A DNA stretch of 64,000 nt from Zonotrichia leucophrys gambelii (GCF_028769735.1 NC_088177.1:18168599-18232598), one strand, 5' to 3'. Positions 1 to 13,345 are shown, counted from the first letter of the stretch. The notes: generated from the letters alone by a model not told the origin. Program-made: numbers and translations.

Positions 1-315
1 AAAAAATAAATCTATATAATCTCCTAAAATATAGACAGAACACTAAAAAAAAATAGAAAATAGAATATTTATACTTAAATAATTCACTTTAATGACACAC
101 TGCACTGTCTGTTTTCACAATATCTTGTGGTTTCATCTAAAAGCATGTATTAAAAATGGTGTATTTCTATTTTGGACTATCAACATCAGGAAGTTTTGGT
201 CTCACCATAAAAGTAATGAGATGAAATGCAATAAAGTGAGCAAAAGCATTGAATGGGAGTATCTAGCTCATACTTTTGTATTTCCTTCTCTTTTTTTTTA
301 TAGTGTCAGAATTAC

Positions 316-418
316 CTCTTCTACTTTCAAAGACACATTGAGGAATGATTGAGGTACTCTGAGAGTATGGAGCCCAGTACCCACCAGTCTAGCAGAGGTA
401 ATGGCATCAGGAAAGTCT
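316..418 (-). CDS. candidate internal exon of an unidentified minus-strand gene
   Basis: Read on the minus strand, a pyrimidine-rich stretch (upstream of about 427) leads to a TAG acceptor. It is followed by 103 open bases and a GAG|GTAATT donor at 314-315. The segment starts with the third base of a codon and ends on a full codon, so it fits in phase directly after the exon at 6091-6225. The peptide contains DFPDAITSARLVGTG and ends SLKVEE; I do not recognise it. A second acceptor 7 bases upstream (exon to 425) is stronger but gives the wrong phase. GTAATT is a weak donor, and an opening of 34 codons is not rare by chance. This is an inference from splice signals only. Confidence 0.3.
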
Positions 419-1844
419 CTAATCCCTGGAAAGAAGCTGGGAAATGTGTGCAGGGGCATCTCCATCAGCCCCTGGGGAGCAGCATTACTCACCTCAAGCC
501 CAGCTGGGTAGCCACAGTGCAGCTTTTAATGCCTCAAATTCTGTAAACTCAGCAAGAGTTCAACAAATACCGCCAAGCCCTTGTCTCACTCCCCTCCATC
601 CTCCTCCCTGGGTGGCAGGCCTTGCACAGCCCCAATGCCAAGATGCTACTGGCAAAGCCCCTCACAAAGGCAGCAGCGCTCTGAAGAAAGGAAGAAGCCC
701 CTGAAGTACCTGTGAAGAGTTACACTTTTGAGAAAGATGGTCAACTCATTTCATCCCAGCATCTCACACTGCCTTTTTAGCAATGCTTTACTGCAATCAA
801 GCTGGTTGCATTCTTAGTAGGGAGGGAGAGAAAAAACCCCAGCAAAACCAATTTAAAGTTTAGTTTCTTCTGTGACCAGCACCTAACTGCAGGATGCAAA
901 GCTTCACAGGTTACCTTTCCTACATAAAGGATAGACAAGCCCTCTGAATTTATAGGGCTCACAGCTGACTGCTACGCCTTTTATGGAGACCTCTTTGGGT
1001 CTGATTAATTAGTAACGGGGGCAGGAGCTATGCACTTCAGTGACTCTTGGTGCCTTGATTGTAAATCACAATCTGGTACTAAATCTCAGCAGGTCACATT
1101 GCCATTTTTGCTGGGCCCCAGTGACACAACTGATTAAATCTGTGTAAACAGGATCTTAACAGAAACATGCAGGGGGGTGCTGTGGATGGCTGCCTTCAGT
1201 TTGGAGGAATTGAGTTATGTATTTCCATGGGTTCTGTCTGCTCTGAAGCATTTTCATCAATTGTCAGTTGTCCCAACACAGCAAACTAGTGGTTTTGATG
1301 CAGCCTTTGAAAGATTGCCCACTGTGGGGGCTTTTTAATAGCAAGTCAGCACTCAATTCACACATGCAAGCCTAGGAGGATAAACAAACACTATCCTGGG
1401 TAGCTTTATAACTAAAGGAAGGACAAAGACAGTACTAGAACACATTTTTTCCTGCACGTTCTCCTGCCTGCTGCCAGGGCCTGGTGTTCTGCCTCCTCAG
1501 CAGATGCACAGTGCCAGTGCCCTTGTCCGAGTACTTCTGGCCATGAGGCAGGAGAAATGCAGAGCTGTCTGCTTCACTGGTTACTGCAGAGCAAGTGAAG
1601 GACCCACATGGCCCAGTCCAGCTCTGGTGCTCCACTCAGGGCCCTGGCTGACCCCACCTCTGTACGTGCCCAGCCAGGTCCTCGGGCCTGTCCTGTTCTC
1701 CTTCCACATGCTAGCAGGTCTGGTTTTCCATGGTGCTGCAGCCCCTGTGTCACATCCCCCTCATGAGTTGCTCCTTATCTTGGCCGCGTTGTTGGTGTGT
1801 TCCCCACAGACCCTTCCTGCACCCCAGCCTCTGGCTGTGCCTCC

Positions 1845-1900
1845 CTGTGCAGGTCCACATTGCACTGAACTTCATGAGGTTCAGGCCTACCAATATTTTG
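1845..1900 (-). mobile_element. CR1 LINE fragment (end of the reverse transcriptase ORF)
   Basis: On the minus strand the bases GAACCTCATGAAGTTCA, followed after a short gap by a TGCAA...CCTGCAC block, match what I remember of the avian CR1 ORF2 C-terminal coding region. The minus-strand frame reads LNLMKF here, in line with that region. The fragment is short and lacks about ten bases relative to the remembered consensus. Its left boundary is unclear. Confidence 0.5.
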
Positions 1901-3863
1901 ATGCATGGAAAGTGAAACAAGTTACTGTAAGACCACTGCAGAAATACTTGACACGTTGCCTGCCTCAGAAGTTTGGTCATTAAACATCTGACCTTTTCCC
2001 CTCCACTGAATTCACAAAAGATCTTAATAAATGTCAGATGGAAACCAGTTAATCAGGGAAATCGCTGCCTTTCCTCGGCTCCAGCTTCCTCTCCAAGCAT
2101 TGTAGCTCAGTGCATGTACCAGTGCTTCTCAGACCACTACCTTTGCATTATCCAAGAACAACTGCCTCTGATGAGACAAGAAATCATTTGCAATGTACTA
2201 TAATGCCAAACAGCTGTTTTCATACTCTCTTTGGGAAGGAAGTATGTTTATCTGCAGCATTGATGAGCTGGAATGCTGTCCATGACCGTACAGAAATCTC
2301 TCTCTGCTGTGTGGAGAAGAAGCCAGCCACTGTACCCTGTAACCTTCCTTGGAGTTGGGGTGTGTGTGGTGTGCTTACATTCATTTCATGACACATACAA
2401 ATCCATGGCTGAGACTGAGGATTCACACCTGAATTACCTCCTGGCTATTGTGGTTGTATAGAATCTGACCTGCTTCAAACAACGTTAACTTTGGACTTAC
2501 AAATTCAGATGTTCAGATTAGTTCTGCAGAATCCAGCTCTGGCTCCAGAGCAGGCAATTTGGTCCTGGAGTTAAAGGTGGAGTTAAAGAGCTGCTGCACA
2601 GACCCACTTCCTTGGATGGCATTCATGGAAGAAAAGGAAAGAGCTGTGAAGCCAGTGGGGCAGCACTCTCTGAGGTTCACAGAGATCCTGGCCACAGCAG
2701 GCGGCTTTTCTGAGTATGGTGTCCAGGTTGTGTCCAGCCTATGTCCACACCATGGCCACAGCCCATCAGGTTTTGCTAAAAGCAGTTGACCCTGAGTTCA
2801 AAGTGAGAAGGAAAATGTTCCAACCCCTGGACTTGGAAAAAGGAAACTAGACAGGAGAGAGCATAAAAAATTGCAATTCAAATTTGGCATCAGAGTTGGG
2901 CAGACCTATTCACAACTTATTGCATTATAGACTTCTGGGATCTGGAACTGAGATTAAAAAACCATGGAAGATCAGAGGAATGTTTTTGGATGGATTTCCA
3001 GCAGTTCATGACTTTTTTCCCCACCAGGACATTGCTGCAAGAATGCTCTCCCTTGTGCTAATTTGTTACTTCCTCTCCTGATTCCAGAAAACAGCAGTGA
3101 AGCACACAGCAACGGAGTTAAAACTACTGAACTTTTAGAAGCCTCACATAAATAAATTCTGGTTGGGTAAAAACCTAGTTGGTTCTTATCTTGCCTGAAA
3201 TGGTTTGCTTTGTCTAAAGCTTCAGCACAGTCATGCTGTCTGCGGAGCCAGAGAGCTGGTGACAAACTGGAGCACCAGATGAACCTGTGCATCACCTGCT
3301 GGGCTTGTCATGATGAGAGATGGGCTCACATCAGCCAGTTCTAGTGGGGAACCACACACAGCTCCAGTGGGGGTCCTTTGGAGCCAGCTTTCAGGGTAGG
3401 TCACTGGGGAAATACATGTGATTTGTTTTGCAGAATTCAGTCCTGGATTTTTGCACTATAGACTGAAGGAGGCTTCAGATCCACAAGGGGTGTTAGGACT
3501 AAGACTGCTTCTCTTCAGATCACTGCTTCTCTGGTGTGCAGCCTCTTACTGTCCTGTGTCACACCGGCCACCAAGTGAGCTTCATTCCTTGAGACCAAGA
3601 TGTTGTGACAGCGGTCCAGTGCAGTGATCCAGCCTTTTTTATTCCAGAGAGTATTGTACATATGACTCTTACATAAATGATAAGCACATTACTTCAATGC
3701 TTGTGGAGACTAAGGAGAAGTGCCCTGATGCCTTTAAGTAGGGCTCAGGCCGAGGATTTCTTATTGAGATGCATCAGGCAAAGTGCAAGAAATATAAAAG
3801 CATCTGCCAGAAGGCAAACAGCAGGTCACAGAGTGGGCAGCAATATCATTCTATCTCCTGAAT

Positions 3864-3885
3864 GCTACAAGCCAGTGCTTGTAGC
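3864..3885. repeat. perfect 9-bp inverted repeat, 4-nt loop
   Basis: GCTACAAGC and GCTTGTAGC flank the loop CAGT. The stem does not extend further. It is a small hairpin with no obvious role. Confidence 0.6.
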
Positions 3886-6090
3886 CTCTCCAGCCTTACA
3901 GTCAGTTCCTCAGTATGGATTCCTCTTCTCTTTCTCACATTTTTTCAGTGAAGAGAAAGATCCCCAGCTGCTTTCACACGTAGCAGTTTTTATCTGACTA
4001 AAATTGAGGCCTTGTTGAAGACATCAGGATTTTGCTACCAACTTCAGTAGTCACGTCTGGAAGTACTGGAGCATATGTTACACTAACTGCATGGCAACTA
4101 TTCGCTGTGCATCTCTTAATTGCATACATACAGACAAGATGTTCCACTGTACATGGTCAATTCCAAATGAGCATGAACCCTGCTGATGAAACTACATTTT
4201 CTCCAGAGCAACAGTAAGTGCTGCTCCTTATCGAGGACTTTATTCTTGCCAAATTTCAAGGTTTTAGCTCTATCCATTCCTGCAGGAGCCTTGTCTGAGT
4301 AATCATGGTTGATTGCTCCTGGAGTTGTGTGAACAGCATTTGTCATCTTCTCGTTTAGTGTTTTTCTAAGAAAATAATCTTGCTGTCAACAAAACCCTTT
4401 CTTGAATGAAAAGCTAAGTAGCTAAAGTAGCATCTGAAAAAGAATGGGTTTTTGTCATCAATTTGCCAAACTCAGCACTGCTTCAGAGCTTAACATCCAA
4501 AGGATCAAAGTGCATCAGGGGCTCTGAAATGTCTGAATTCTTTTTCAGCCAGTGGCAACTATCAGTATTCCATTACAATGATTAACCATGAGGTTCCTTT
4601 CAACACCAACTGTTTTTTACTCTTTTTGTTCAAGTTGAGTCCTGTGAAAGACTTTTCATATATTGGTACCTATTACCCAGCTTCTCTTAGCTTTAGGTAT
4701 ATGACCATATATTTTCTTAACCCTCTTTTTCCTTATTACCGTACCAGGCCAAAGCTGACTTACTCAAATCCAAGTGTGCATTTTACAGTCAAGAGCTAAA
4801 GTTGAGCTTTTGAGATTGAGATTTAATTGTGTTTCATGTTCTTTCTGAGTAGAGAAAAAGAGAACTATGCTAGGCTTACAGAAGAACATGACAAATATTC
4901 AAATTCAGTATGTAATTTTCCTAGGGTGACCTGCTGGACAGTTTAGCAGCTGCAGGCTGGGGGAATGTGTCCCCATGATCTGAGGAGCAGATTATTTCAG
5001 ATGAGCTCAGGTCTGCTAATTCAGATCACTTCTATAGACATTAGTCTTTGTAAGCTCTCTTTAGGAATATTTGTCTATTTCATAGAAGATTTCCCTATTT
5101 TGCTTCCATTTCATCTATAGTGGCTGAGTCCTGAAACACCAGTCTTGCATATGATACTTCATTGTATATCAATGCAAGCCATGTGTTTCATTATTTAGAC
5201 AATGGAGGTTTTTGGCATGTTCTGTGGAACATGATTCTTGACAAGACAAAGCAAGCATTTTTAACTGCAGAACCAATGGTGGGCCACTTCTGTGAGTTAG
5301 AATTTACATTAGCAGACACAAAGATGTACTGCTAGTTTGTTCCTGGATCGCACCTGGCTGGGAGAATTCAGCTGTATGTTTATTCACTTGGAGCAGAGAG
5401 TCACCAGGAGATACTGAGCAGAGCATGTATTTTTGCTTCTTTGGGAAAAGAATTTTTACTATCACATTATGTCAGGTCATCCCAGATTAGTAACTCAAGC
5501 AAATAGCTTTATATATTTTGTACCATGCAGTTAAAAGCACAAGCTGTTTAACCTCACTGCTGGAGCAATAAATAGTTATCTGCATTGATTCCCATTTGCT
5601 GTTATGCTTTCAGAAGAAACTGTAAATTAATTTCTCTAATCATGAATGGTGAAGAAAAGTTCGATGTCAAGATCTGAAGTAAGCATTAATAAGAATAGAG
5701 AAGATGACACTGGAATTTATAGAGGATAGTAATTTTTATATTCTGGACATTCTTTTTTATATTCAATGGATCTGCAGAGCAAGAGTTGGATTGCAGATGT
5801 ATGTCTCTGCTCACAATAATCACATTACAGGGCCACGGCCATCATCTGGAGCTTCTAAAAACAGCAGTCCATCATCTGTTTGCCTAGCTGATGGATAATA
5901 CATATTTACATAGGCTCACATCTTAGGAAGTTTCATCATCTCTTGCGTAGGAGAATGCTGAAATGATGTTTGCACCATAAATGTTCCAGATTCCACACAT
6001 GCTTTCAGTCACCCAGCATGGTCTTGCAGGCAAAAATATGTGAATACCACTGTCCTGTAGGGTAAAAGTAAAAGCAAAAGCAGTACATAC

Positions 6091-6225
6091 CTCATTGGAG
6101 TTTTCCAGCAAATTCTTGGGTCTAAAAAGTCCTGGCCTTCAAATGTTGGTGTAGGATTATTCGTGTACTCCAAGTGAAAGATCTGCTTTAGCATTTTCCT
6201 TAGTAGGTATGACTCACCAGGATGC
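6091..6225 (-). CDS. internal coding exon of an unidentified gene
   Basis: This is the best coding exon in the window. On the minus strand a pyrimidine-rich tract ending CCTATTTTTAG forms a strong acceptor. It is followed by 135 open bases and an ATGAG|GTATGT donor. The exon is phase 2 to 2 and adds 45 codons. The peptide begins HPGESYLLRKML, continues through QIFHLEYTNNPTPTFEGQ and ends near DPRICWKTPM. The composition is balanced: a basic amphipathic stretch, then a Pro/Thr linker and an aromatic segment. I see no signal peptide, membrane segment or catalytic motif. It joins in phase to 13887-13948 upstream and 316-418 downstream. I do not recognise the family and infer no function. Confidence 0.6.
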
Positions 6226-7228
6226 CTAAAAATAGGATTAAGGGTGTGAAATACAGAAGGTAACAGGAGCATTTGCCCACTTCAATTTCTTGAGTCAGAG
6301 TTTAACCCCAAAACAGAGTTTAAGCACTAATCACCAACTCAAAATCTACAATCTGAAATTTAGGAAGTGTATATCATTAGGTTCAGTTAAATTGGAGCTG
6401 CATACTTGGAAACAGTCATAATAAAAAGAGCAAATGCAGCCACACTTGGAACAGGGGGGTTGTCCAGCCTGATTATGTGCTCCTCTTGTCATGTGAACTG
6501 GCAACACCACCTGACCATGGCATGGGGTTAGCAGGTTTCCAGCCCCAGGAACCCCTGCTTTGCCCTTCCCTCAATTATTCATTGAAATTAGCCATCACCA
6601 GAACAATTCAACACATTTTCAAGCCCCTAAACTTTATTTATGATGTATTTTGGTTGAATTCAATGTGAGTTACATATACAGATGACAATTTCTCATATCA
6701 TCATATTGAGGAGTTAATACAAATTACTGTATTAATTCTTTTTTACTCTTTTATTGCATGTTGCTATTTTGCAATCATATGGCTAAGTAAATTATGAAAA
6801 TTAATATCCTGTGCACAAGATCTGTTTGGGTGGCAATACTTTAAAATAACCTGTCAGTCAAGAAAGGTGGCTGGAGCTAAGTATGGAGTTCTCTGGGTGG
6901 ACACACATATCACTGTGGGAAGCTTGCATTTATACAGAATCCTTTGGTGATATAGAAAGAGTATTGTGACCTTTCAAAGCCCTCTGCCTGAACTGAGGCC
7001 TCCAAGTCACACTCAAGGTCCATGACAACATGGACCATCTCACTCAGTATCTCAGCAAAAAGAATAACAGGAAATCTGTCAGTATGAAAGCTCTGGGAAT
7101 GCTGATTTCAAAACACAAAGCTTAGCATGCTGGGGAGCCAAGAAAGTAAAAGCCTGCTTCAAAACCAGCAAACATCAAATAGATTTGGTAAAACCATAGG
7201 AAACCACTTTTTCCTCCTAAACCTCCTA

Positions 7229-7258
7229 AATTTATTGATTTCAACAAATCAATAAATT
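7229..7258. repeat. perfect 13-bp inverted repeat, 4-nt loop
   Basis: AATTTATTGATTT and AAATCAATAAATT are exact reverse complements separated by CAAC. This would form an AT-rich hairpin or cruciform. It contains TTTATTG-like homeodomain cores on both arms. There is no sign of terminal repeats or target-site duplication, so I do not call it a transposon. Confidence 0.7.
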
Positions 7259-9496
7259 CCAGTGTGCTCATTTTAGGCAGACAAAAATAGCAGGAAGCAC
7301 ATTGCTGGCAAGACACTGACAGTAGGTGTTATGAGAAGTTTTCTGATGGGCTCCACAAGAAATTGTTCAACCTTCAACATTTTCTAAAATGTTAGAGTTT
7401 CATAACCACACTTTAAATCCTTTAACTGATGTACAATGGAATTGATATATAAAGAGAAACCCCAGAAGGTTGACAGGGAAGGATTATAACTGTGGATTTT
7501 GTATCACTCCAACAATTTGGTTGCCCAAGGACATGAACTTTGTCAATACAGAAAAGTGTGGAATGACAAATTAACACTCAGGGAGGGTAATGTCTGTAAT
7601 TTTATCCAGTTTCACTCATACTCAAATCTCCCTGCAATTTCAGGCCCAGTTCTTAAAAGTGATGTGGACAAAGGCTGGGTTTGCAACAAAGACAAGGTTG
7701 GACACTAGAAGAGGATAAACAAAGCTTGCACAAGGAAAACTTTCTGAATGAAGTAATTCACTTCTTGTTTGTGAATAAATAACTCTCATAGTCCCTGGTC
7801 CCCATAAGACTTCTGCAGACACACTTTATTTTATTGCACTTTGAAATCTAAAGGACTCCTCAGGAATGGAAGGTTAAACATGCACATAAGTGTTCACAAA
7901 GCTGGAGCTTTATTTGGCTAATTTCTCCTAGGCTGATAATCAAATACTAAATAGCCCTGGCTCTCGGAGCAAACATTTCCCCCTAAGGACAAACCTCTTT
8001 ACTGAGCAATAGATCAGAAGTGAACTGGCACTCTGGAGTTCAAGGCAGACCCACTGTAATTAATTCAGTTAAAGCAATTTGGAGGTAGCAGAAGGATAGC
8101 AAATCCCACCCTGTTTCCTAATCTTCCCCAAAGGAACATATTTGTTACAAACTCTTAAAATCACCTTTTGATAATGTTGAACAGTCTGTGAGGGGCCCAT
8201 TAAGGCATACAAGGCAGACCCATTTTAGTCCTTAATACCACTTGAAGATTATCCATTTTAAATGGCCTTGCAGAGCTTATCATAATTTTGTAAACTATTA
8301 AAAAGTATTAAAAGGCACCAGACATCTATCTGATGAGAAGCCTGGGCTCCTCCAGCCTGTCTGACAGAACTGTTTCTCTGTGACTGCCTGATGGTGAATC
8401 CAGCTGTAGCAATCCAGATTCTCACTGGGACATAAACTTCCCCTTCTCACTGAGAATGAATTTTGTACTATAGGTGTCTGGGTTAGTCTGCTGCTCAGGA
8501 TGAATGCAGAGATCTCATTTTCTACATGAAGCACAGTTGATGAAAACCAAGATAGCTAAATCACAACTGTCCATTCTTCTCAGGACACACAGTAACTGGA
8601 ATTTAAGGCATACTAGCTTTCAAGAGTGTGGCTGAAACAGAGCCATGTTTCATTTGGTAATTTATAAAGGTTCTCCAATCTAAATTGCTAGTAGAGGAGA
8701 AAAGCAAGCCATTCAGTGACTCTAGGATCAGACAGTGGCTAACACTGGGTAAAGCTCTTCACACCCACTGGTGAAGGCAATGTGAGAATCATATTTTCCA
8801 TGGGAACTCAAGAGCACAGAGTTTACCAGTCCCCCCACTCAAGAGTGGGTGAATCAACCTCTGTTCCTGAAAACGCATGAGATGCATCACAGCAGTTGCA
8901 GTTACTGGCTGCAGGTCCATGGCAGTGTCTCTTGGTGCATTTCTTTAGGTGCAACAGCTGCACATATCTCCTAAACACAGGCTGCTGGACCAGTAACCCA
9001 TTCAGATGGGAAAAGGAGAGAAATAAATTAGAGCGAAGTGCAGCACAGTGAAAGAAAGGTGGGTGTGCCAGATTGCCTAAACAGCCTTGGAATGAGGAGA
9101 TCCTCAGCTGGCTAATCTCCCCTATCTGCTGTCTGAGGGGCATGGGGGACCACAGAGGGAGAGGAAAGAGCTGGGCAGGTTGTTCAGCTTGTCTGACTTC
9201 TGGCTGTGATACTGAGCTTATTGAAGAAAAGTCAGTATGGATCGGACCTGTTGACTTGTAAAACTACAAGTGGATGATCTGTCCCCTTGATTCCCTCGTC
9301 TGTCTCCACCAAGTCAGTGGTTATCACATTTGCAGGGCTAAATGCTGAAGGAAAATAAATGTGAGCTGAAGAGAGAAGTGCATGCCTGCATGTTTGTCTT
9401 TCAAAGTAAGGAAACCCAGGAGAGCAGGCACAACAAACCAAAAAGTATACAAAGCATGGAACAAGTGGGATGGCTTGAAAAAAATGGGGCACTAAG

Positions 9497-9560
9497 TATC
9501 CTGGTTTGAGCCAGATAAGCAGGGCTTCTCACACAGCAGCACCCACAACACATCTAAAGC
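9497..9560 (+). mobile_element. possible remnant of an avian ERVL-type LTR
   Basis: The segment begins ATCCTGGTTTGAGCCAGATA, close to the start I remember for a common avian LTR. After an apparent internal deletion it continues with GCTTCTCACACAGCAGCACC, which resembles an inner part of the same LTR. No internal retroviral genes, second LTR or target-site duplication are visible. It could be a chance resemblance. Confidence 0.35.
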
Positions 9561-12500
9561 CTGAACTGCAACACCACCCTGGGCTTGAGAGCAAAGAGGC
9601 GTTCAGGCTGAAATCAAGCAGATTAGAATATGAGGGGGGACTGCCAAACTAATTTTCACTGGGGATCTGAACCACAATTCAGTCCAGGTGACATTTTACA
9701 TATTTTCACCATTGTCTTTGTTTAATTTGTGAAAGTAATTACACAGCCAATTAAACAGTGTAAAGCAACTGCTGCAATAGTCACTTTTCAGTGAGGTACA
9801 GTGCAGCTCAGCTTTCCCAGTTAGGATATCCAGGCATAGCCCTACAGTATCTCTGCCATTCATCACTGACACTGCCATCTGGCTTACCTGAATCCTCCCC
9901 AACTACAGCTTGTGATGAACAAACCTCACTTTTCTTTGGGCTCCTTTTGAAGAAAACAAGGCAATGAAACACCCTGCACTGCTGGTGATATGGACAGTGT
10001 TAACGGGCATTCTCAGCTCTTAACTGAAGCATGACAGGGGACAGCTAAGTGACAGACGAGGACAAATACACTGGGCATTTGGGTGGTCACTTTGATGCAG
10101 ATAATTGATGGCTAACCCTGTTGAATTACACAGAGTAAACATGTAATATTAGACACTTACAGGAGTGCTTTGCCCTCGTGACACTTCAGCTGAACTACCC
10201 TGACTTTTATGGCTGTGGCTGAAATCAAACCTGTTTCTCTTTGGCATGGTGTGGCACAGGAACCACTCCTACCCCACAAACTGGGGCTGACCAGTAGGGC
10301 CCAGTGTGCTGCCAGGACTGTGCTGGGACAAATTGGTGATGCAGGTGAGTTGCTGAGGGGTGTATCAGTGTCAGAAGAGGAGGAGATAACTGCGCACACA
10401 AGCACACGGGGAGCTGGCGGCAGAGCCGCTGTGTTACCTATGATAAATAGCCTGTGTCACCACAGTAGCTGGTCTCCAGATTGAGGCAGACTTTTGCGAA
10501 TCAGCAGGGTCAGCATTTGAAAAGCATGTGAATATTGTGCACTTGTAAATATTTGAGCACATCTGTTTAGCTCCCTCTCAAAAACCACTGGGAAAAACTA
10601 CTTCACATTGTGCCATGCAATGCTGTTACCCTGCTCTAATTGTCAAATCTGTTGAGTGTTTTTCTCATGCACACAAAAATTAAAAATTACTATCCTCATT
10701 CATGATTAATTCAGCTGCAGTGCTGCAATGTGTCACACTGCATTTTTTAAAGTATTAAATTCCACCTCATAATCAGAAGAGTTTTAATTAACTTTTTGCT
10801 AGTTCATCTTTTTTTCCCCTCTTTCACATAGCCCCAGACAATCTCCAGAGCTGCCTTCCCTACAAACATCTCTCTGGATGATACCAAGAGAGTGATGGAG
10901 TGCTAAGCTGGCACTCTGCAAATTTCTACACCAACCCAAAACTATTTTCTTCTTCCATTCCTCCCTGCTTACAGACCTAAAGCCAGGGCATGACAGAGAT
11001 CTAACCCATGGCATTTCTTAGTTTCCTGGAAATAGCATCTGGCTATTACTTCCCTTCAGCCTAATTCTCCAAGCAGATATAGGACTGGTCTTTCACGTCA
11101 GATGTCTAGGGAAGTGAAAGAGAGGACACCAGAGGAGATACATTCCTGCCTGTATGTCACTTTTCTATAAAATCATCTGCTGTTTCCTCTGCACCTGGTA
11201 CACCCCAGGATTGCCCCAAAAGGCTCACACACCTCTTATGTGTTTGCAGATGGACTTTCCAGGCAGGGACATGTTCACAGGTAGGAAGAGCCATGTTCCC
11301 TCTCTTCCCCAAGCTGGCCTGGATGAGAAAGAAGGAAACAGCTTATTAAACCTCATTAGTTTCAGAACAGAGCAAAAGGAAAAGAATACAGCATGGAAAG
11401 AGAGCCCATTGGCAACTCAACTCCCTCCCACTTCATGAACCTCTCTGTATCAGTATGGGTTTTTAGATTCAAGTGAAGGTGATTAAAGAGCCGACCGCCA
11501 AGTGGGCTTGAACAGGTTTGGACCTTGATACAGGACTTTCATCGTGAGCAGAATAAACAGAAAAGCAGCAGGAGCTCCTCTCTGCCCCTATGGAACCCTG
11601 ATGGAAAACTGCCTCAGCAACATGACCACGCTGCCTCTAGATGGCTTTTCCTTGCAGGACTGGCAGGTCTCCTTAGGTTTTTCTGACCTTGGCAACATTA
11701 CAAGGGACACATTTTCACATGGCTGAATTGTTTCTGAACAATTTCTCCAATGTATTAGGCACAAACATGCTATCTGTCAGCACCAGGCATGTCTAATCTC
11801 TCCACCTGCTTTCTCCCCCAGCAGTTACATTTGGTATCTGTTGCATGGAAAATCCTTTTTTTTTTGTTTAGAAGCAAATTCCCACTGCAAGATGAGAGAG
11901 CAATCACTCTTTGGAGGAATAGGGGCTAGCTGGGTTAAATTACATTTTCTTTCCCAAGAAAACTTCTTCCTGTGTCCCTGTATTAACATTATTCCTTTAA
12001 AGGGACATCAGATGACCTCTTTTGGGTCCAAGGGCACTCAGAGCACATCCCTTCTGTCACCCCAGTTGTGGATGATACTTCTCCTAAGAGCTTGTCTATG
12101 TGGTAAACCAGCAGCTGTGTTCCCAAGCCTTGGACACATTTGTAAGGCCAAATGCCTCCTCTTTCACAGGTTAAGGTCTCCCCTTAGAAGCAGGTGGAGC
12201 AAGCAGGCACCTGCTGGCTGACAGGGACTGCTGGGGAGCATGAGCACTTCCCCCAGGGTATGTGCAGGTGGCTGTGCTGAAGGGAAGAGCTGGGAGCCCA
12301 GGGCAGGGCAGGAATGCCCTCTGGCCCTCTCCTGGGCTGCCTGAGCAGAGGGAGGTTTCCAAGGAGCACACAGAATGCTCTGCCTCTCCTTCCTGCCCAC
12401 ACTGGGGCCTCACTACCCTCATTAATCAGCACTGGCAGGTTTCAGGGTACAGCTGGCACCAGTGAGGGCTTGAATCCCTCCTGAGGGGCAATGGGTTGAA

Positions 12501-13245
12501 GTGAGCTCTGAGAGGGTCCCTCCACCTGCATCAGGACAGCCACACCACAAAATGCTATGCACCAACACTTGTCACAGTGTGCAGGAACTGAGAGACAGAG
12601 GGCATGTAGTTTGGCAGAGCTAATTCTGCTTAATAAGGACAAGAAACAAGCAGTAGGAAAATGGAAAACAAACAAAAGACTCAGACATTTCATTATGGGA
12701 ATATCTAACAGTGGTTTGCTGCATGTTTGAAAGCAGGAAGAGGGCAGTAGCCATTCACCAGCTCTGATCCAAAGGGACACAAAATACTCTGCAAGGGCAG
12801 AGATGAAGAGGTGACATTGATTTGCTGCTCGCACTGACACCTTACAACGTCCACAGCTTTTCTGCAATTTTTTTTTTTTTGTCTTTTATAGGATCATATT
12901 GCTGTGGAAGTTTTCTGAGCTTCTGTAAAGAGCTGGAAAACCTGTCAGTACTTGAGAGGATAAAATGTGGTCATGTTTGATATATGAGGCCAGAAGAAAC
13001 ATCTTCTAAGACATTTGCTTTTCAGTAAGAAAGCAAGGAAAGGCATTCCTGGCCTGGGGCATTTTTGGTGGGATTTCCTTAAAGCTTTTTTCCTAGCCCC
13101 TCCTGTCTGCTTCCTTCCAGCTCTGAACACACTTGTGCATCACACAGGTGGCAAACAATCGTTCCCATGCCAGAGCAACTTGAACCTCGTCTAGACAGGA
13201 ACTGCTCCAAAGATGATGACTTCTTGCAAGCTGCTCTTTGCCTGG

Positions 13246-13345
13246 CATAGAATCATAGAATTAAGCTTGGAAAAGACCTCCAAGATCAAGTCCAATCATG
13301 GTGGCAAAACAGCACCATGCCAACTAGATCAAGGCACTAAGTGCC
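13246..13345 (-). mobile_element. CR1 LINE, 3' end fragment
   Basis: The plus strand starts with the inverted CR1 tail CATAGAATCATAGAAT. It then runs through TTGGAAAAGACCTCCAAGAT, AGTCCAATCAT and CACTAAGTGCC, all hallmarks of the CR1 3' untranslated region read in reverse. The element therefore lies on the minus strand and is 5'-truncated, as most CR1 copies are. This is the clearest evidence that the DNA is avian. It sits inside the inferred intron, in the same orientation as the candidate gene. Confidence 0.93.

Larger units (their letters stand above)
419..6090. other. probable intron, mostly unique sequence
   Basis: This is the stretch between the two leftmost candidate exons. It contains a CR1 remnant near 1.85 kb and a short perfect hairpin near 3.87 kb. 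Open frames here (for example 1504-1983 plus and 2972-3295 minus) lack splice support and show no recognisable domain, so I treat them as chance. From about 4.4 to 5.9 kb the DNA is AT-rich and unique, and I see nothing definite in it. Confidence 0.4.

Noticed and set aside
2100..2130. TAGCTCAGTGCATG, resembling a tRNA A box
   Set aside because: No B box at the right distance and no cloverleaf arms.
4133..4211. Opening with GTAAGT donor on the plus strand
   Set aside because: Only a modest acceptor, no partner exon on this strand nearby, and the minus strand is open too.
9888..9943. Splice-flanked 56-bp opening (minus), with a partner at 10151-10214
   Set aside because: The two fit each other in phase (10151-10214 ends in phase 2 and 9888-9943 starts with a third codon base), but they do not fit between 13887-13948 and 6091-6225, which already join directly. 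The acceptor of the second is purine-rich.
9940..10020. Short words shared with the CR1 tail (AGAATCAT-like) elsewhere, for example 15370 and 51567
   Set aside because: Eight- to ten-base matches only, with no adjoining CR1 body.
12164..12867. Several long open frames on both strands
   Set aside because: Overlapping frames on both strands in GC-rich DNA, with no domain or splice structure; compositional effect.
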